NCBI GenBank assembly: GCA_034667405.1
Contig: JAXDJX010000018.1
Span: 280,273-344,272 of the forward strand
Reading direction: 5' to 3'
DNA from: JANXVR01 sp034667405
GTDB lineage: Bacteria > Actinomycetota > UBA4738 > HRBIN12
DNA length: 64,000 bases
The notes under the pieces were generated by a model. It made no database searches, was not told where the DNA came from, and was given only the letters and a program-made list of their open reading frames with translations. This document shows, one piece after another, positions 12,778 through 21,959 of this stretch. Numbering within the stretch: position 1 is the stretch's first letter; each line of letters starts with the position of its first letter. The translations under genes were made by a program, and so were the position numbers.

Positions 12778-12805
12778 ATGGTAGCAGGACGGTCTGGTTC
12801 GTCAA
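12778..12805 (-). promoter_or_regulatory. rRNA operon promoter
   Basis: TTGACG (-35, 12800-12805), a 16-base spacer, then an extended -10 of TG-C-TACCAT (hexamer at 12778-12783). It is the best sigma-70-type promoter in the window. It sits 18 bases after the tyrS stop, so the rRNA operon can fire independently of tyrS. Confidence 0.75.
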
Positions 12806-12822
12806 CCGAGACTGTGTGGACG

Positions 12823-14034
12823 CTACTGGGCCTGCAGCCGCACGAACTGTCGCCGGCCAACCTGCAACACCTTCCCGTGAAGCTCGGAGGGCTCGAATTC
12901 CGCCTCGGGATCGGCAAGTTGGTTGCCATCCAGGCGCACCCCCCCTTGCTGAACCGCCCTTCGAGCCTCTCCGTTGGAGGTGGCAAGACCCGTCCCGACC
13001 AGCAGTTTGGGGAGCCAGACCCTGCCATCTCGCAGTGCGGTTGCTGGGATGGGCATCTCCGAGACATCCTCGGGGATATCGTGGGAGCGAAAGACCTTGT
13101 TGAAGCGCTCCTCCGCGGCGGCCCCGGCCCCCGGCCCGTGATACAGGTCGACGGTCTCTCGTGCCAGACGCCGCTTCTCCTGGTTCGGGTGGAGAGAACC
13201 GTTCGCTAGCCCCTCCGATACCCGGCCCACGTCGCCGGGGTCGGCCGGCGTGCATAACGATAGGTATCTGGCGATCAAGGTATCGGGGATGGACATGAGC
13301 TTGCCGAACATCTGGTCCGGCGGCTCGGTCAGACCGACGTAGTTGTCGTAGGACTTGGACATCTTGCGAACACCGTCGGTGCCCTCGAGGAGCGGCATCG
13401 TGAGCACGACCTGCGGCTCCTGCCCCCATGCTCGCTGGATCTCGCGGCCCATGAGGAGGTTGAATAGCTGATCGGTGCCGCCGAGTTCGATGTCGGCTTC
13501 CACGGCCACAGAATCGCGGGCCTGAAGGAGCGGATACAGGAATTCTACGATGCTGATCGGCTTGCCCGTGCTGTGGCGCGCGCGGAAGTCTTCGCGGTCG
13601 AGCATCTGGGCGACGGTTGCCGAGGAGGCAAGGCGTAGGAGCTCGGGCATGTCCATCGAACCCAGCCACTCGGAGTTCCAGCGGACGTCGGCAGCGTCTG
13701 TGTCGAGGACCAGCTTCGCCTGTTCGAAGTAGCTCTGCGCGTTCTCCTTCATCTGCTCGGGGGTGAGCATGGGACGCGTTGCGGAGCGGCCGGAGGGGTC
13801 ACCCACCATCCCGGTGAAATCGCCGATGATGAGGATGGCGACATGTCCCAGATCCTGGAACTGCCGGAGTTTCCGCAGGACAACCGCGTGCCCCAACGTG
13901 AGATCGGGCCGGGACGGATCGACGCCGAACTTCACCCGCAGCGGCCTGCCCGAAGCGAGCTTCTCGCGGAGTCCGTCGGCGGGAACGATCTCTTGCGCCC
14001 CGCTGGCCAGGAGCGTGTGGGCGTCGGCGACCAT
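12823..14034 (-). CDS. tyrS: tyrosyl-tRNA synthetase
   Basis: Class I synthetase that charges tRNA-Tyr. 403 residues. The HIGH-type signature is TLGHA (46-50) after VKFGVDPSRPDLTLG, the KMSKS loop is KMSKS (224-228), the GGTDQLFN tyrosine/ATP-site block lies near 185-192, and a C-terminal S4 RNA-binding domain (LVGTGLATSNGEARRAVQQG) covers about 340-403. It looks closer to the TyrRS form with PDLTLGHA than to E. coli TyrS. The ATG lies 8 bases after TAGCAT with no Shine-Dalgarno, so the mRNA is probably leaderless. Divergent from the PBP gene; the rRNA operon promoter starts right after its stop. Confidence 0.97.
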   Translation of the reverse strand: MVADAHTLLASGAQEIVPADGLREKLASGRPLRVKFGVDPSRPDLTLGHAVVLRKLRQFQDLGHVAILIIGDFTGMVGDPSGRSATRPMLTPEQMKENAQSYFEQAKLVLDTDAADVRWNSEWLGSMDMPELLRLASSATVAQMLDREDFRARHSTGKPISIVEFLYPLLQARDSVAVEADIELGGTDQLFNLLMGREIQRAWGQEPQVVLTMPLLEGTDGVRKMSKSYDNYVGLTEPPDQMFGKLMSIPDTLIARYLSLCTPADPGDVGRVSEGLANGSLHPNQEKRRLARETVDLYHGPGAGAAAEERFNKVFRSHDIPEDVSEMPIPATALRDGRVWLPKLLVGTGLATSNGEARRAVQQGGVRLDGNQLADPEAEFEPSELHGKVLQVGRRQFVRLQAQ

Positions 14035-14042
14035 CCCGCCGG

Positions 14043-14077
14043 ATGCTACCAGTGCACGTTGGCGTCACGGGTAGACT
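14043..14077. promoter_or_regulatory. divergent leaderless promoters for tyrS and the PBP gene
   Basis: In the 52 bases between the two ATGs lie TAGCAT on the minus strand (14043-14048, 8 bases before tyrS) and TAGACT on the plus strand (14072-14077, 9 bases before the PBP ATG). Neither gene has a Shine-Dalgarno sequence. -35 boxes are not evident. Confidence 0.55.
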
Positions 14078-14086
14078 CGCGTAGGG

Positions 14087-16318
14087 ATGCGCGGCCCTCG
14101 GATGTTCCCCGTTCTCATGGTCTTCGTCGTTGCGGCGAGTGCGTGCTCCATCCCTCGCCTCGCCGACTATCAACGAACCGCGCAGGCGTTGCCGCAAACC
14201 TCATTCCTCTATGCCGCGGACGGAAGTCTCATCACGCGACTCCACGCGGCGCAGGACAGGATCCTCCTTCGGTACTCGCAGATGCCCGAGTCCATCAAGG
14301 AGGCGGTCGTCGCGGTGGAGGATCGTCGTTTCTGGTCGCACCATGGGGTGGACGTGCGAGGTGTCCTGCGGGCCGCGGCGCAGAACGCCGAGAACGGCAC
14401 CGTGGTCCAGGGTGGTTCAACGATCACTCAGCAGCTCATCAAGAACCTCTACCTGAGTAACACCCAGACGCTCGCACGCAAGGTCGATGAAGCGATCCTG
14501 GCGTGGCAGCTGGAAGACCAGCTCTCGAAGGAGCAGATCCTCACGAAGTACCTGAACACGGTCTACTTCGGTGCGGGCGCCTACGGCATCCAGGCGGCGG
14601 CCCAGACCTATTTCGGCGTGGACGCCAGGGACCTCACCCTCACCGAATCAGCAACCCTGGCGGGACTCATCGCGGTGCCCAACACCTATGACCCGTTCTC
14701 CCATCCCAACCGAGCGCGAGCCCGTCGCGACCTCGTGCTGCAGGATATGGCCGACCAAGGGATGATCTCGGAGTCCAAACTACGGGCGGCTTCAAACGGG
14801 CGGATCGATCTCCACCGGACGTCGGCGCAAGACCGTTATCCCTACCCGTACTTCGTCGACTACTTCAAGCAATGGTTCCTCTCCAATCCGGCCTTCGGCG
14901 CAGATCGAGCCGCACGGAACACGCTGCTGTTCACCGGCGGTCTGCGGATCACCACCAGCATCGATCCGAAGTTGCAGACCGACGCAGAGCAGGCGGTACG
15001 GTCGATCCTGCCCTATCCGAGCGATCCAGCTGCCGCCATGACCGTGATCGATCCACGCACGGGATATGTGCGCGCCATGGTGGGAGGCAAGGACAGCGAG
15101 TACTGGGATCCGCATTCGACGTCGGGTCGGCTCAACCTGGCAACCGGCGGCAGCACGGGACGCCAGGCCGGATCCTCCTTCAAGCCGTTCGCGTTGGTGA
15201 CAGCCCTCGAACAAGGTATGACCCCTTCGACCGTGTTCTCGGCGCCTTCGTCGATCGACATCCCGCTCGACGCCGGCCAGGTGTGGCACGTGACGAATGC
15301 GGAGGGTAGCGGGTACGGCAGCATGTCACTGGAGTCCGCAACCGTGAACTCCGTCAACACCGTCTACGCACAGGTCATCGAGCAGGTCGGACCCCAGAAC
15401 GTCATCGACACGGCGAAGAAGATGGGCATCCGCTGCTGTCCCCGGACCACCGAGCCGAAACACCAGCTGCAGCCCTACGTCTCCTCCGTGCTTGGCACCA
15501 ACGAGGTGAACACCCTTGAGATGGCATCCGCCTACGGCACGTTCGCAACCGGGGGCCGACACGCCCAGCCGGTTCCCGCGGTGAGGATCACCGATGCCAG
15601 AGGGAAGGTGATCTGGTCCGCCAAACCACAGCCCAAGCTCGTCGTCGATCCTCGCATCATCTCCGTGGCCGACGGGATCCTGCAGAAGGTCGTCCTCTAC
15701 GGGACGGGAACCGCCGCGAACATCGGGCGCCCCCAGATCGGTAAGACCGGCACGAATCAGAACTACTCCGATGCGTGGTTCGCCGGGGCGGTGCCACAAC
15801 TCTCCGCGGTCGTGTGGGTTGGGTTCCCGCAAGGACAGGTGTCGATGGCGCCACCGACGACGCGGATCACGGTGTTCGGCGGAACGTGGCCGGCGGAGAT
15901 CTGGCACGCGTTCATGGCGCGAGCCACGGCCACCATGCCGGTCCGTTCGTTCCCCTCGCCGTCCGTGCAGTACGTCTCGGTTGCCGTGGACATCACGCAG
16001 GCTCCGTACTGCCTCCCCAACGACTTCACGCTGGAGGCCAACATCCGAACCCTTCAGTTCATCCGAGGGGTGGAACCGCACAAGACGTGCACGACGCCGA
16101 CCTCCTCGCGGCAAGCGGTCGTTCCCTCCGTCATCGGACACTCGCAGGCCTCGGCCACGGCGATCTTGGAACGCGTGGGGTTCAACGTAGAGGTGGTCGT
16201 TTCACCCTCCTCGCAGCCCGCCGGGTCCGTCATCGCGCAGAGCCCATCCGCCGGAACGAGCCTCTATCAGACGAGCACGGTCACCATCACCGTGTCGGAG
16301 GCTCCGCCCGCGCATTGA
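14087..16318 (+). CDS. class A penicillin-binding protein with PASTA domain
   Basis: Bifunctional peptidoglycan synthase, 743 residues, acting outside the membrane. The GT51 glycosyltransferase domain (about 40-220) has the catalytic Glu in AVEDRRFW (E78) and the GGSTITQQLIKNLYL motif. The transpeptidase domain has SSFK (S363-K366), SVN and KTGT (K553). The C-terminus (about 680-740) is one PASTA repeat, which in other PBPs senses cell-wall fragments or antibiotics. The N-terminus is short (MRGPRMFPVLMVFVVAASAC) and ends in a Cys that fits a permissive lipobox (A-S-A-C20), so the protein could be lipid-anchored rather than held by a transmembrane helix. Leaderless start likely (TAGACT 9 bases upstream). 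Confidence 0.93.
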   Translation: MRGPRMFPVLMVFVVAASACSIPRLADYQRTAQALPQTSFLYAADGSLITRLHAAQDRILLRYSQMPESIKEAVVAVEDRRFWSHHGVDVRGVLRAAAQNAENGTVVQGGSTITQQLIKNLYLSNTQTLARKVDEAILAWQLEDQLSKEQILTKYLNTVYFGAGAYGIQAAAQTYFGVDARDLTLTESATLAGLIAVPNTYDPFSHPNRARARRDLVLQDMADQGMISESKLRAASNGRIDLHRTSAQDRYPYPYFVDYFKQWFLSNPAFGADRAARNTLLFTGGLRITTSIDPKLQTDAEQAVRSILPYPSDPAAAMTVIDPRTGYVRAMVGGKDSEYWDPHSTSGRLNLATGGSTGRQAGSSFKPFALVTALEQGMTPSTVFSAPSSIDIPLDAGQVWHVTNAEGSGYGSMSLESATVNSVNTVYAQVIEQVGPQNVIDTAKKMGIRCCPRTTEPKHQLQPYVSSVLGTNEVNTLEMASAYGTFATGGRHAQPVPAVRITDARGKVIWSAKPQPKLVVDPRIISVADGILQKVVLYGTGTAANIGRPQIGKTGTNQNYSDAWFAGAVPQLSAVVWVGFPQGQVSMAPPTTRITVFGGTWPAEIWHAFMARATATMPVRSFPSPSVQYVSVAVDITQAPYCLPNDFTLEANIRTLQFIRGVEPHKTCTTPTSSRQAVVPSVIGHSQASATAILERVGFNVEVVVSPSSQPAGSVIAQSPSAGTSLYQTSTVTITVSEAPPAH

Positions 16319-16898
16319 GGGCCCGCGTCCCAGACACGAACGGATCGCCCCGCTCCCAGAACCGCCATGGAACCTCGGCGGCGCGGCGCATCCCGATCCG
16401 TGGTCCGCTCAAGATGTCGATCCTCGCCTCGGATCCTCGTTCGAACCAGCAACGGTCCGCGACCGTCAGGTCAAGGCCGTTGTCGGCGCCGCTCAACGCG
16501 AGGGCTTGCGCCAGCCGCCCGGGGCCCGTCGTCAGAGGAACACGCCCCTTGCGGTTCCGTTCCATCTCCACGGCCCCTTCCGTGGGCTCGCCCGCACGCA
16601 GCAGCACGGCACTCCCCTCGCCGTCCTTCCCCGTGACGACGTTCGCGCACCAGTGCATCCCATACACGAAGTAGACGTACAGAAGGCCCGCCCGGCCGAA
16701 CATGACTTCGTTCCGGCGGGTGACACCCCCGAAGGCGTGGCTCGCGGGATCGTCTTGTTCGTAGGCCTCCGTCTCCACGATCCGGACGGCCAGCCGTGCT
16801 CCGGAAGGAAGGATCCTCACCAGGGTCTGACCCAAGAGGTCCGGTGCCACCGCCACCGCGCTTCGCGCGAAGAACGAGCGGGGCAGCCGCCGGCTCAC
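16287..16898 (-). CDS. mpg: 3-methyladenine DNA glycosylase (AAG/MPG family)
   Basis: Removes alkylated purines to begin base excision repair. 203 residues from a GTG that overlaps the polX stop (GTGA), which also trims the open frame to the usual N-terminus SRRLPRSFFARSAVAVAPDLLG. Family hallmarks are VRIVETEAYEQDDPASHAFGG (with the catalytic Glu and DNA-intercalating region), RNEVMFGRAGLLYVYFVYGMHWC, LLRAGEP, and TTGPGRLAQAL. It is translationally coupled to the DNA polymerase X gene, a natural pair for base excision repair. The last 32 bases overlap the 3' end of the PBP gene on the other strand. Confidence 0.93.
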   Translation of the reverse strand: MSRRLPRSFFARSAVAVAPDLLGQTLVRILPSGARLAVRIVETEAYEQDDPASHAFGGVTRRNEVMFGRAGLLYVYFVYGMHWCANVVTGKDGEGSAVLLRAGEPTEGAVEMERNRKGRVPLTTGPGRLAQALALSGADNGLDLTVADRCWFERGSEARIDILSGPRIGMRRAAEVPWRFWERGDPFVSGTRALNARAEPPTR

Positions 16899-18613
16899 GA
16901 GGGGCTGAGGAAGCGCTCGAGCTTGGACCAGGGCCACGTGTTGATGACATCGGCCTTCGTGAGCCATCCCCGCTGCGCGGTAGCAACTCCGAAACGTAGG
17001 AGATCGAGATGCTTCGTCGCATGCGCATCGGAATCGATCGCGAACCGAACCCCGTGGCGCTTGGCCCACAGGATGTGTTCGTCCTTCAGGTCCAAGCGAT
17101 CGGGGTGTGCGTTGACCTCAAGCGCCGTTCCTGTGCGGCCGGCAGTCTCGAAGACGGCTTCGAGGTCGAGATCGATCGGAGGTCTCCTCCCGACCTTCCG
17201 GGTGGTGAGGTGGCCGATGATGTGGACGTTCGGGTTCTCGATCGCGCGGAGCACTCGCCGGGTCATCTCCTCGCGCGACTGCGTGAAATGAGAGTGGACA
17301 GAGGCAACCGTCAGATCGAACCCCGCCAGGAACTCGTCGTCCCAGTCCAGCTCTCCGTCGGGACCGATGTTGAGCTCGGTTCCGTGAAGCAACCTGATAT
17401 CGGGATAGCGAGGCTGAAGCGCGCGGAGCTGTTCGCGTTGCTCCAGGATCTTCTCGGCGGTCATGCGCTGCATGAAGAGGTCGGGAGCGTGATCGGTCAC
17501 CGCGTAGTAGGCGTAGCCACGCGCTGCGGCAGCCTCGATCATCTCTTCGAGCGTTGCCAGGCCGTCGGTCAGCTTCGTGTGGGTGTGGAGGTCGCCTTTG
17601 ATGTCGCCATCCTTGACGAGCTTGGGAAGCTCACCCGAGAGTCCGGCTTCAACCTCACCTCGGTCCTCCCTGAGGGTTGGTTCGATGAACGGAAGGCCGA
17701 GCTTCGCATAGACATCAGCCTCGGTCTTGGCGGCGAGCAGCTCTCCGCTCTTCGCGTTGAAGAGGCCGTATTCGTTGAGCTTGAGTCCTGCGCGAACTGC
17801 CATCTCTCTGATCCGCACGTTATGGGGTTTCGAGCCGGTGAAGTAGATCATGGCGGCACCCCACACATCGGCGGGCACGACTCGGAGATCGACCTGCAGT
17901 CCCCGCTCGACCAGCACGGAGGACTTCGCATCTCCGTTCGCGAGCACTCGCGTGACTGACGGGTGCGTGACGAAGGCCTCCATGATCGGCGACGGGTCCG
18001 GCGAGGCGACCAGCAGGTCGACATCGCCGATGGTTTCGCACATCCGGCGAAGCGAACCCGCGTAGGCGATCTTCCTCACGCCCGGCAGATCCTCGAGACG
18101 TGCCATCAGGGTCTGCGCGGCATCCATGGCGACCTCGAGCGTCACCCGACCCCCCGCGGAGGCGATCTGGGTGATGCCACGAAGGATGTTCTCCTGGGTC
18201 TTCGGACCGAAGCCCTTCAGGCCTGCCACGCGGCCCTCTTGGATCGCAGCCGCCAGGTCATCGACCGAGCCGATCCCCAACTCCTCGTAGAGGGCGTAGG
18301 CCTTCTTCGGGCCGAGCCCCGGGACGGCCATGAGATCCCGGACGCCGCCGGGGATCTGCGCTCGCAGCTTCTCGAGATCGACGATCTCACCCGTGGAGAG
18401 GAACTCGTGGATCTTCTCCCCGATGGACTTCCCGACGCCGGGGACCTTCAGGATCTCCTTCAGATCCTTGCCCGTCAGATCATCGGGAAATCCCCCCACC
18501 GCCCGAGCCGCCTTCTCGTAGGCGCGCGGCTTGAACGGGTCATCGGACAGGATCGACAGGAGATCGGCGAACTCCAGGAGCACCTGTTCGATCGTTTCAT
18601 TCGCCCTGGGCAC
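16895..18613 (-). CDS. polX: DNA polymerase X family protein with PHP domain
   Basis: Bacterial PolX, 572 residues, the usual size. Residues 1-90 are the helical 8-kDa-like domain and 90-150 contain helix-hairpin-helix motifs (VPGLGPKKAYALYEELGI). The nucleotidyltransferase signature is AGSLRRMCETIGDVDLLVAS near 205-225 with paired Asp. A C-terminal PHP domain starts near 338 with DLHTHTKLTDG and includes AVTDHAPD, HGTELNI and a late DSDAH, all metal ligands for 3'-5' exonuclease or phosphatase activity. It fills short gaps in base excision repair, fitting its overlap with mpg. The GTG start has GGAGGT only 4 bases away. It follows argF by 13 bases. Confidence 0.94.
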   Translation of the reverse strand: MPRANETIEQVLLEFADLLSILSDDPFKPRAYEKAARAVGGFPDDLTGKDLKEILKVPGVGKSIGEKIHEFLSTGEIVDLEKLRAQIPGGVRDLMAVPGLGPKKAYALYEELGIGSVDDLAAAIQEGRVAGLKGFGPKTQENILRGITQIASAGGRVTLEVAMDAAQTLMARLEDLPGVRKIAYAGSLRRMCETIGDVDLLVASPDPSPIMEAFVTHPSVTRVLANGDAKSSVLVERGLQVDLRVVPADVWGAAMIYFTGSKPHNVRIREMAVRAGLKLNEYGLFNAKSGELLAAKTEADVYAKLGLPFIEPTLREDRGEVEAGLSGELPKLVKDGDIKGDLHTHTKLTDGLATLEEMIEAAAARGYAYYAVTDHAPDLFMQRMTAEKILEQREQLRALQPRYPDIRLLHGTELNIGPDGELDWDDEFLAGFDLTVASVHSHFTQSREEMTRRVLRAIENPNVHIIGHLTTRKVGRRPPIDLDLEAVFETAGRTGTALEVNAHPDRLDLKDEHILWAKRHGVRFAIDSDAHATKHLDLLRFGVATAQRGWLTKADVINTWPWSKLERFLSPS

Positions 18614-18626
18614 AGGACCTCCGGTG

Positions 18627-19547
18627 TTAGACCAGATTCAGGAGGAACAGGAGCAGCGCCTTCTGCGTGTGGAGTCGGTTCTCCGCCTGATCCCAGATGG
18701 CCGAATGCGGACCCTCCATCACCTCGGCCGTGATCTCCTGCCCGCGGTGCGCCGGCAAGCAATGCATGACCAGCACGTCGGGATTCGCAAGCTCGACCAG
18801 CTGCTGGCTGAGCTGGAAGATGGGGAAGACCAGCGCTCGTTCGTCGACTTCTGCTTCCTGACCCATGCTGGCCCACACATCCGTGCAGAGCACGTCGGCG
18901 CCCTTGGCCGCCTGCTCCGGGTCGTGCATGACCTCGATCGATCCGCCGGTTTCAGCGGCGATCTCCGCCGCCCGCTGAACAACCTGCGGGATCGGTTCGA
19001 ATCCTGGAGGCGTCGCGACCCGCACCGTCATCCCGACCTTCGCCCCGGCGAGCAGGAGCGAGTGGGCCACGTTGTTCCCGTCTCCCAGATAGGTCACGAT
19101 CTTGCCGGCGGGTCCCCCAAGGCGTTCTCGGATGGTGAGAACGTCGGCCAGTGCCTGGCAGGGATGCTCGAAGTCGCTCAGCGAGTTCACCACCGGCACC
19201 GAGGCGGCCCCTGCGAGGACCTCCAAGCGCTCTTGTTCGAACGTGCGTAGGACGATCGCGTCCACGTAGCGACTGAGGGTCCTCCCCGTGTCTTCGATGG
19301 TCTCGCCTCGGCCCAGCTGCAGTTCCGCCCCGCTGAGCACCACCGGATGTCCGCCGAGTTGTGCGACGCCTACCTCGAAGGACACCCGCGTACGCGTGGA
19401 GGGCTTCTCGAAGATGAGGGCGACGGAGAGGCCACGCAGCTTGTCGCGATAGGCGCCGGGGTCGCCCTTGATCGCATCGGCGATGTCCAGCAGCTGCGTG
19501 AGTTCCTGCGGCGAAAGATCGTCGACGGAGAGGTAGTCGCGTGTCAT
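18627..19547 (-). CDS. argF: ornithine carbamoyltransferase
   Basis: Makes citrulline from ornithine and carbamoyl phosphate in arginine synthesis. 306 residues. The carbamoyl-phosphate site FEKPSTRTR (47-54 region), HPCQALAD, and the ornithine-site Cys loop VMHCLPAHRG are all present; HCLP separates it from aspartate carbamoyltransferase. The ATG at 19547 was chosen because TAGACT lies 8 bases upstream (leaderless) and the protein then starts at the normal place. No other arg genes adjoin it. The carbamoyl phosphate it uses would come from CarAB, encoded at 42-47 kb in this window. Confidence 0.96.
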   Translation of the reverse strand: MTRDYLSVDDLSPQELTQLLDIADAIKGDPGAYRDKLRGLSVALIFEKPSTRTRVSFEVGVAQLGGHPVVLSGAELQLGRGETIEDTGRTLSRYVDAIVLRTFEQERLEVLAGAASVPVVNSLSDFEHPCQALADVLTIRERLGGPAGKIVTYLGDGNNVAHSLLLAGAKVGMTVRVATPPGFEPIPQVVQRAAEIAAETGGSIEVMHDPEQAAKGADVLCTDVWASMGQEAEVDERALVFPIFQLSQQLVELANPDVLVMHCLPAHRGQEITAEVMEGPHSAIWDQAENRLHTQKALLLFLLNLV

Positions 19548-19555
19548 GGTGCCGG

Positions 19556-19561
19556 AGTCTA
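19556..19561 (-). promoter_or_regulatory. -10 element of a leaderless argF promoter
   Basis: TAGACT, 8 bases before the argF ATG, inside the 36-base gap after pheT. There is no Shine-Dalgarno sequence. No ARG-box palindrome is obvious. Confidence 0.55.
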
Positions 19562-19583
19562 TCCCGAGCAGGCGCACGCTCGC

Positions 19584-21959
19584 CTATCCGGCACGGAGTT
19601 CGGCGCCGAACGCCTGCCCCAGAGCGGCAACGATGGCGGCGACCGCTGCGTCCGCCTCTTCCCCTTCGAGCGTCCGGTCGCCCTGGAAGTCGACTGAGAA
19701 GGCCAGGCTCTTCGAGCCGGGAGGGAGGGCGGGACCTCGGAAGACGTCGAACAGCACCGCCTGGCCCAACAGATCACCACCGGCCTCTTTGATCCGCTCC
19801 GCCACAGCGCCGGCAGACGTCGCCTCGGGCACGATGAAGGCAAGATCGCGATGGATCGGGGGGAACCGAGGAACATCCGCATAGACGAATTCGGGTCTCG
19901 AGGCGTTCATGAGGGCCCCGAGGTCGAGCTCGACGACGGCGACGCGGCCGTCGAGCTCAAGTGTCCTGGCGTGGGCAGGGTGGAGCTCACCCATGACGCC
20001 CGCCTGTTCCCCGCCCACCTCGAGATGGGCCGAACGCGCCGGGTGGAACAAGGTGCCCGCGGTATCCGACAACGACCACTCCACGACGGCGAGTTCCCCC
20101 ATGAGGAACTCAACGATGCCTTTCGCATCGAGCACGTCGAAGGGACGTTCCGGTTCCGCCCAGCCTCCGGCGGCCCGACCGTTCAAGACGAACGCCAGGT
20201 GCGAGTGTTCCTGTACGGGGTCACCGCTGCGGAACACCGTCCCCACCTCAAAGATGGCCACGGCGTCGGCACCACGAGCTCGGTTGCGAGCAGCTGCATG
20301 CAGGAGCCCGGGAGCGAGCCGGGTCCGGAGGAAGCCTTCGTCGGCTTGAAGGGGGTTTGCGACCGGGATCGCGTCCGTGTCCTCTACGAGGGCCAGGTCT
20401 GCCTTGGATGTGAACGACAGGAGGCTTACCTCGCGGAGGCCGGCGCGTACCAACGCCTCGCGTGCGCGTATCCGGAAGGCATACGCCGGCGGCACTCCGC
20501 CGATCTGACCGGCTGAAGGGATCCTGGATCCGATGCGGTCGTATCCGCGGATCCGCGCGATCTCCTCGATGAGATCGACCTCGCGTTCGATATCAACGCG
20601 ATACCCGGGGACCTCCACCTCGATCTCATCGTCGCTCCCCCGGTGCGTCATGTCCAAGCGATCGAAGACCTCGCGCGCATCCTTCGGGGAGACCGCGTCT
20701 GCCAGGAGCATCGAGGCTCGCGGCGGTCGAACCGAAACCCACCTCCTCGGGACCACCGTTCCTGCCTCGGCGATCCCACGGGCCACCACTCCCCCGGCCC
20801 ACTCTGTGATCAGTCCGGCGCAGCGCGATGCAGCTCGTTCCAAGCCCTCACGGTCCACGCCGCGCTCGAACCGGTGAGATGCCTCACTGTGCAGACCGAG
20901 GCGCCGGGCCGTCCGAAGGATCCCCTCGCGCGTGAACGATGCACTCTCCAGGAGAACGTCCCTCGTGGAGGAGGACACCTCTGAGGTGGCGCCACCCATG
21001 ACGCCCGCGATGGCGATCGGTTTGTCCGCATCGCAGATGAGCAGGTCTTCGGCGGCAAGCTCCCGCTCGACCGCATCCAGCGTCGTGAGCCGTTCAGCGG
21101 CGGCGGCGCGGCGCACCACGATCGCGGGGCCGGCCAGGCGGTCCAGGTCGAACCCGTGCAGCGGCTGGCCGAGTTCGATCATCGTGTAGTTCGTGGCGTC
21201 GACGACGTTGGACACGGGGCGCATGCCCGAGGCCGTGAGGCGGGCCTGCACCTTCAGCGGCGTGGCACGCGAGGTGTCGACACCTTGAACGAGACGCGCG
21301 ACGTACCGAGGGCACCCGTCCCCCGCATCGATGGTGATGGACACGGCGTCTGCGGCAGCGTCATCTCCTTCGGAGACTCCTGTCTCCACCGCTCGCAGCG
21401 GGATCCCGGTGAGGACGGAGACCTCTCGGGCCACGCCGAGGACACTCAGGAAGTCGGGTCGGTTCGGTTCGACTTCGATATCGAGCACCTCGTCGTCCAA
21501 GCCCATGACGGTCTTGAGATCCGACCCGACGGGGACACCCTCGTCGTTCAGGATCAGGATCCCCGCGTGAACGTCGGCGATGTTCAGCTCCTGAGGAGAA
21601 CACAGCATGCCGTTGGAGAGCACACCGCGGAGCTTGCGGGGTGCGAGCGGCTCCGGGAGCGTGGGAACCCTCGACCCCGGTTTCGCCCAGGGAACCAGGT
21701 CGCCTGCAGCGAAGTTCCGCACCCCGGCGCACACGACGAGCTTCTCGGTGCCGTCGTCAACCGTCGCCACGCACAGCTTGTCCGAGTCGGGATGGTCTTC
21801 GACGCTGACCACCCGGGCAACGACCACGTCGGAGAGACCCTCCCACGGCCGGATCACGTTCTCGACCTTCACCCCTTGCAAGGTGAGTCGCTCGGCGAGT
21901 TCGGTTGCGGTCGCTTCAGTGGGGCAGAACTCCTGCAGCCACGACCAGACGATCCTCAC
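19584..21959 (-). CDS. pheT: phenylalanyl-tRNA synthetase beta subunit
   Basis: Beta chain of the alpha2-beta2 synthetase. 791 residues, full length. In order: the N-terminal fold (VRIVWSWLQEFCP), a tRNA-binding EMAP-like domain (about 40-150, VVSVEDHPDSDKLCVATVDDG), the B3/B4 editing domain (about 210-380), B5 (about 400-470), a catalytic-like domain, and a C-terminal ferredoxin-fold anticodon-binding domain (YADVPRFPPIHRDLAFIVP to the end). The start is GTG overlapping the pheS stop (GTGA); the longer open frame is a shadow of pheS. It is coupled to pheS and followed by argF with its own promoter. Confidence 0.97.
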   Translation of the reverse strand: MRIVWSWLQEFCPTEATATELAERLTLQGVKVENVIRPWEGLSDVVVARVVSVEDHPDSDKLCVATVDDGTEKLVVCAGVRNFAAGDLVPWAKPGSRVPTLPEPLAPRKLRGVLSNGMLCSPQELNIADVHAGILILNDEGVPVGSDLKTVMGLDDEVLDIEVEPNRPDFLSVLGVAREVSVLTGIPLRAVETGVSEGDDAAADAVSITIDAGDGCPRYVARLVQGVDTSRATPLKVQARLTASGMRPVSNVVDATNYTMIELGQPLHGFDLDRLAGPAIVVRRAAAAERLTTLDAVERELAAEDLLICDADKPIAIAGVMGGATSEVSSSTRDVLLESASFTREGILRTARRLGLHSEASHRFERGVDREGLERAASRCAGLITEWAGGVVARGIAEAGTVVPRRWVSVRPPRASMLLADAVSPKDAREVFDRLDMTHRGSDDEIEVEVPGYRVDIEREVDLIEEIARIRGYDRIGSRIPSAGQIGGVPPAYAFRIRAREALVRAGLREVSLLSFTSKADLALVEDTDAIPVANPLQADEGFLRTRLAPGLLHAAARNRARGADAVAIFEVGTVFRSGDPVQEHSHLAFVLNGRAAGGWAEPERPFDVLDAKGIVEFLMGELAVVEWSLSDTAGTLFHPARSAHLEVGGEQAGVMGELHPAHARTLELDGRVAVVELDLGALMNASRPEFVYADVPRFPPIHRDLAFIVPEATSAGAVAERIKEAGGDLLGQAVLFDVFRGPALPPGSKSLAFSVDFQGDRTLEGEEADAAVAAIVAALGQAFGAELRAG

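Noticed and set aside
12695..13669. A 324-codon minus-strand frame covering the rRNA promoter and tyrS
   Set aside because: Out-of-frame reading of tyrS; the tyrS frame has all synthetase motifs.
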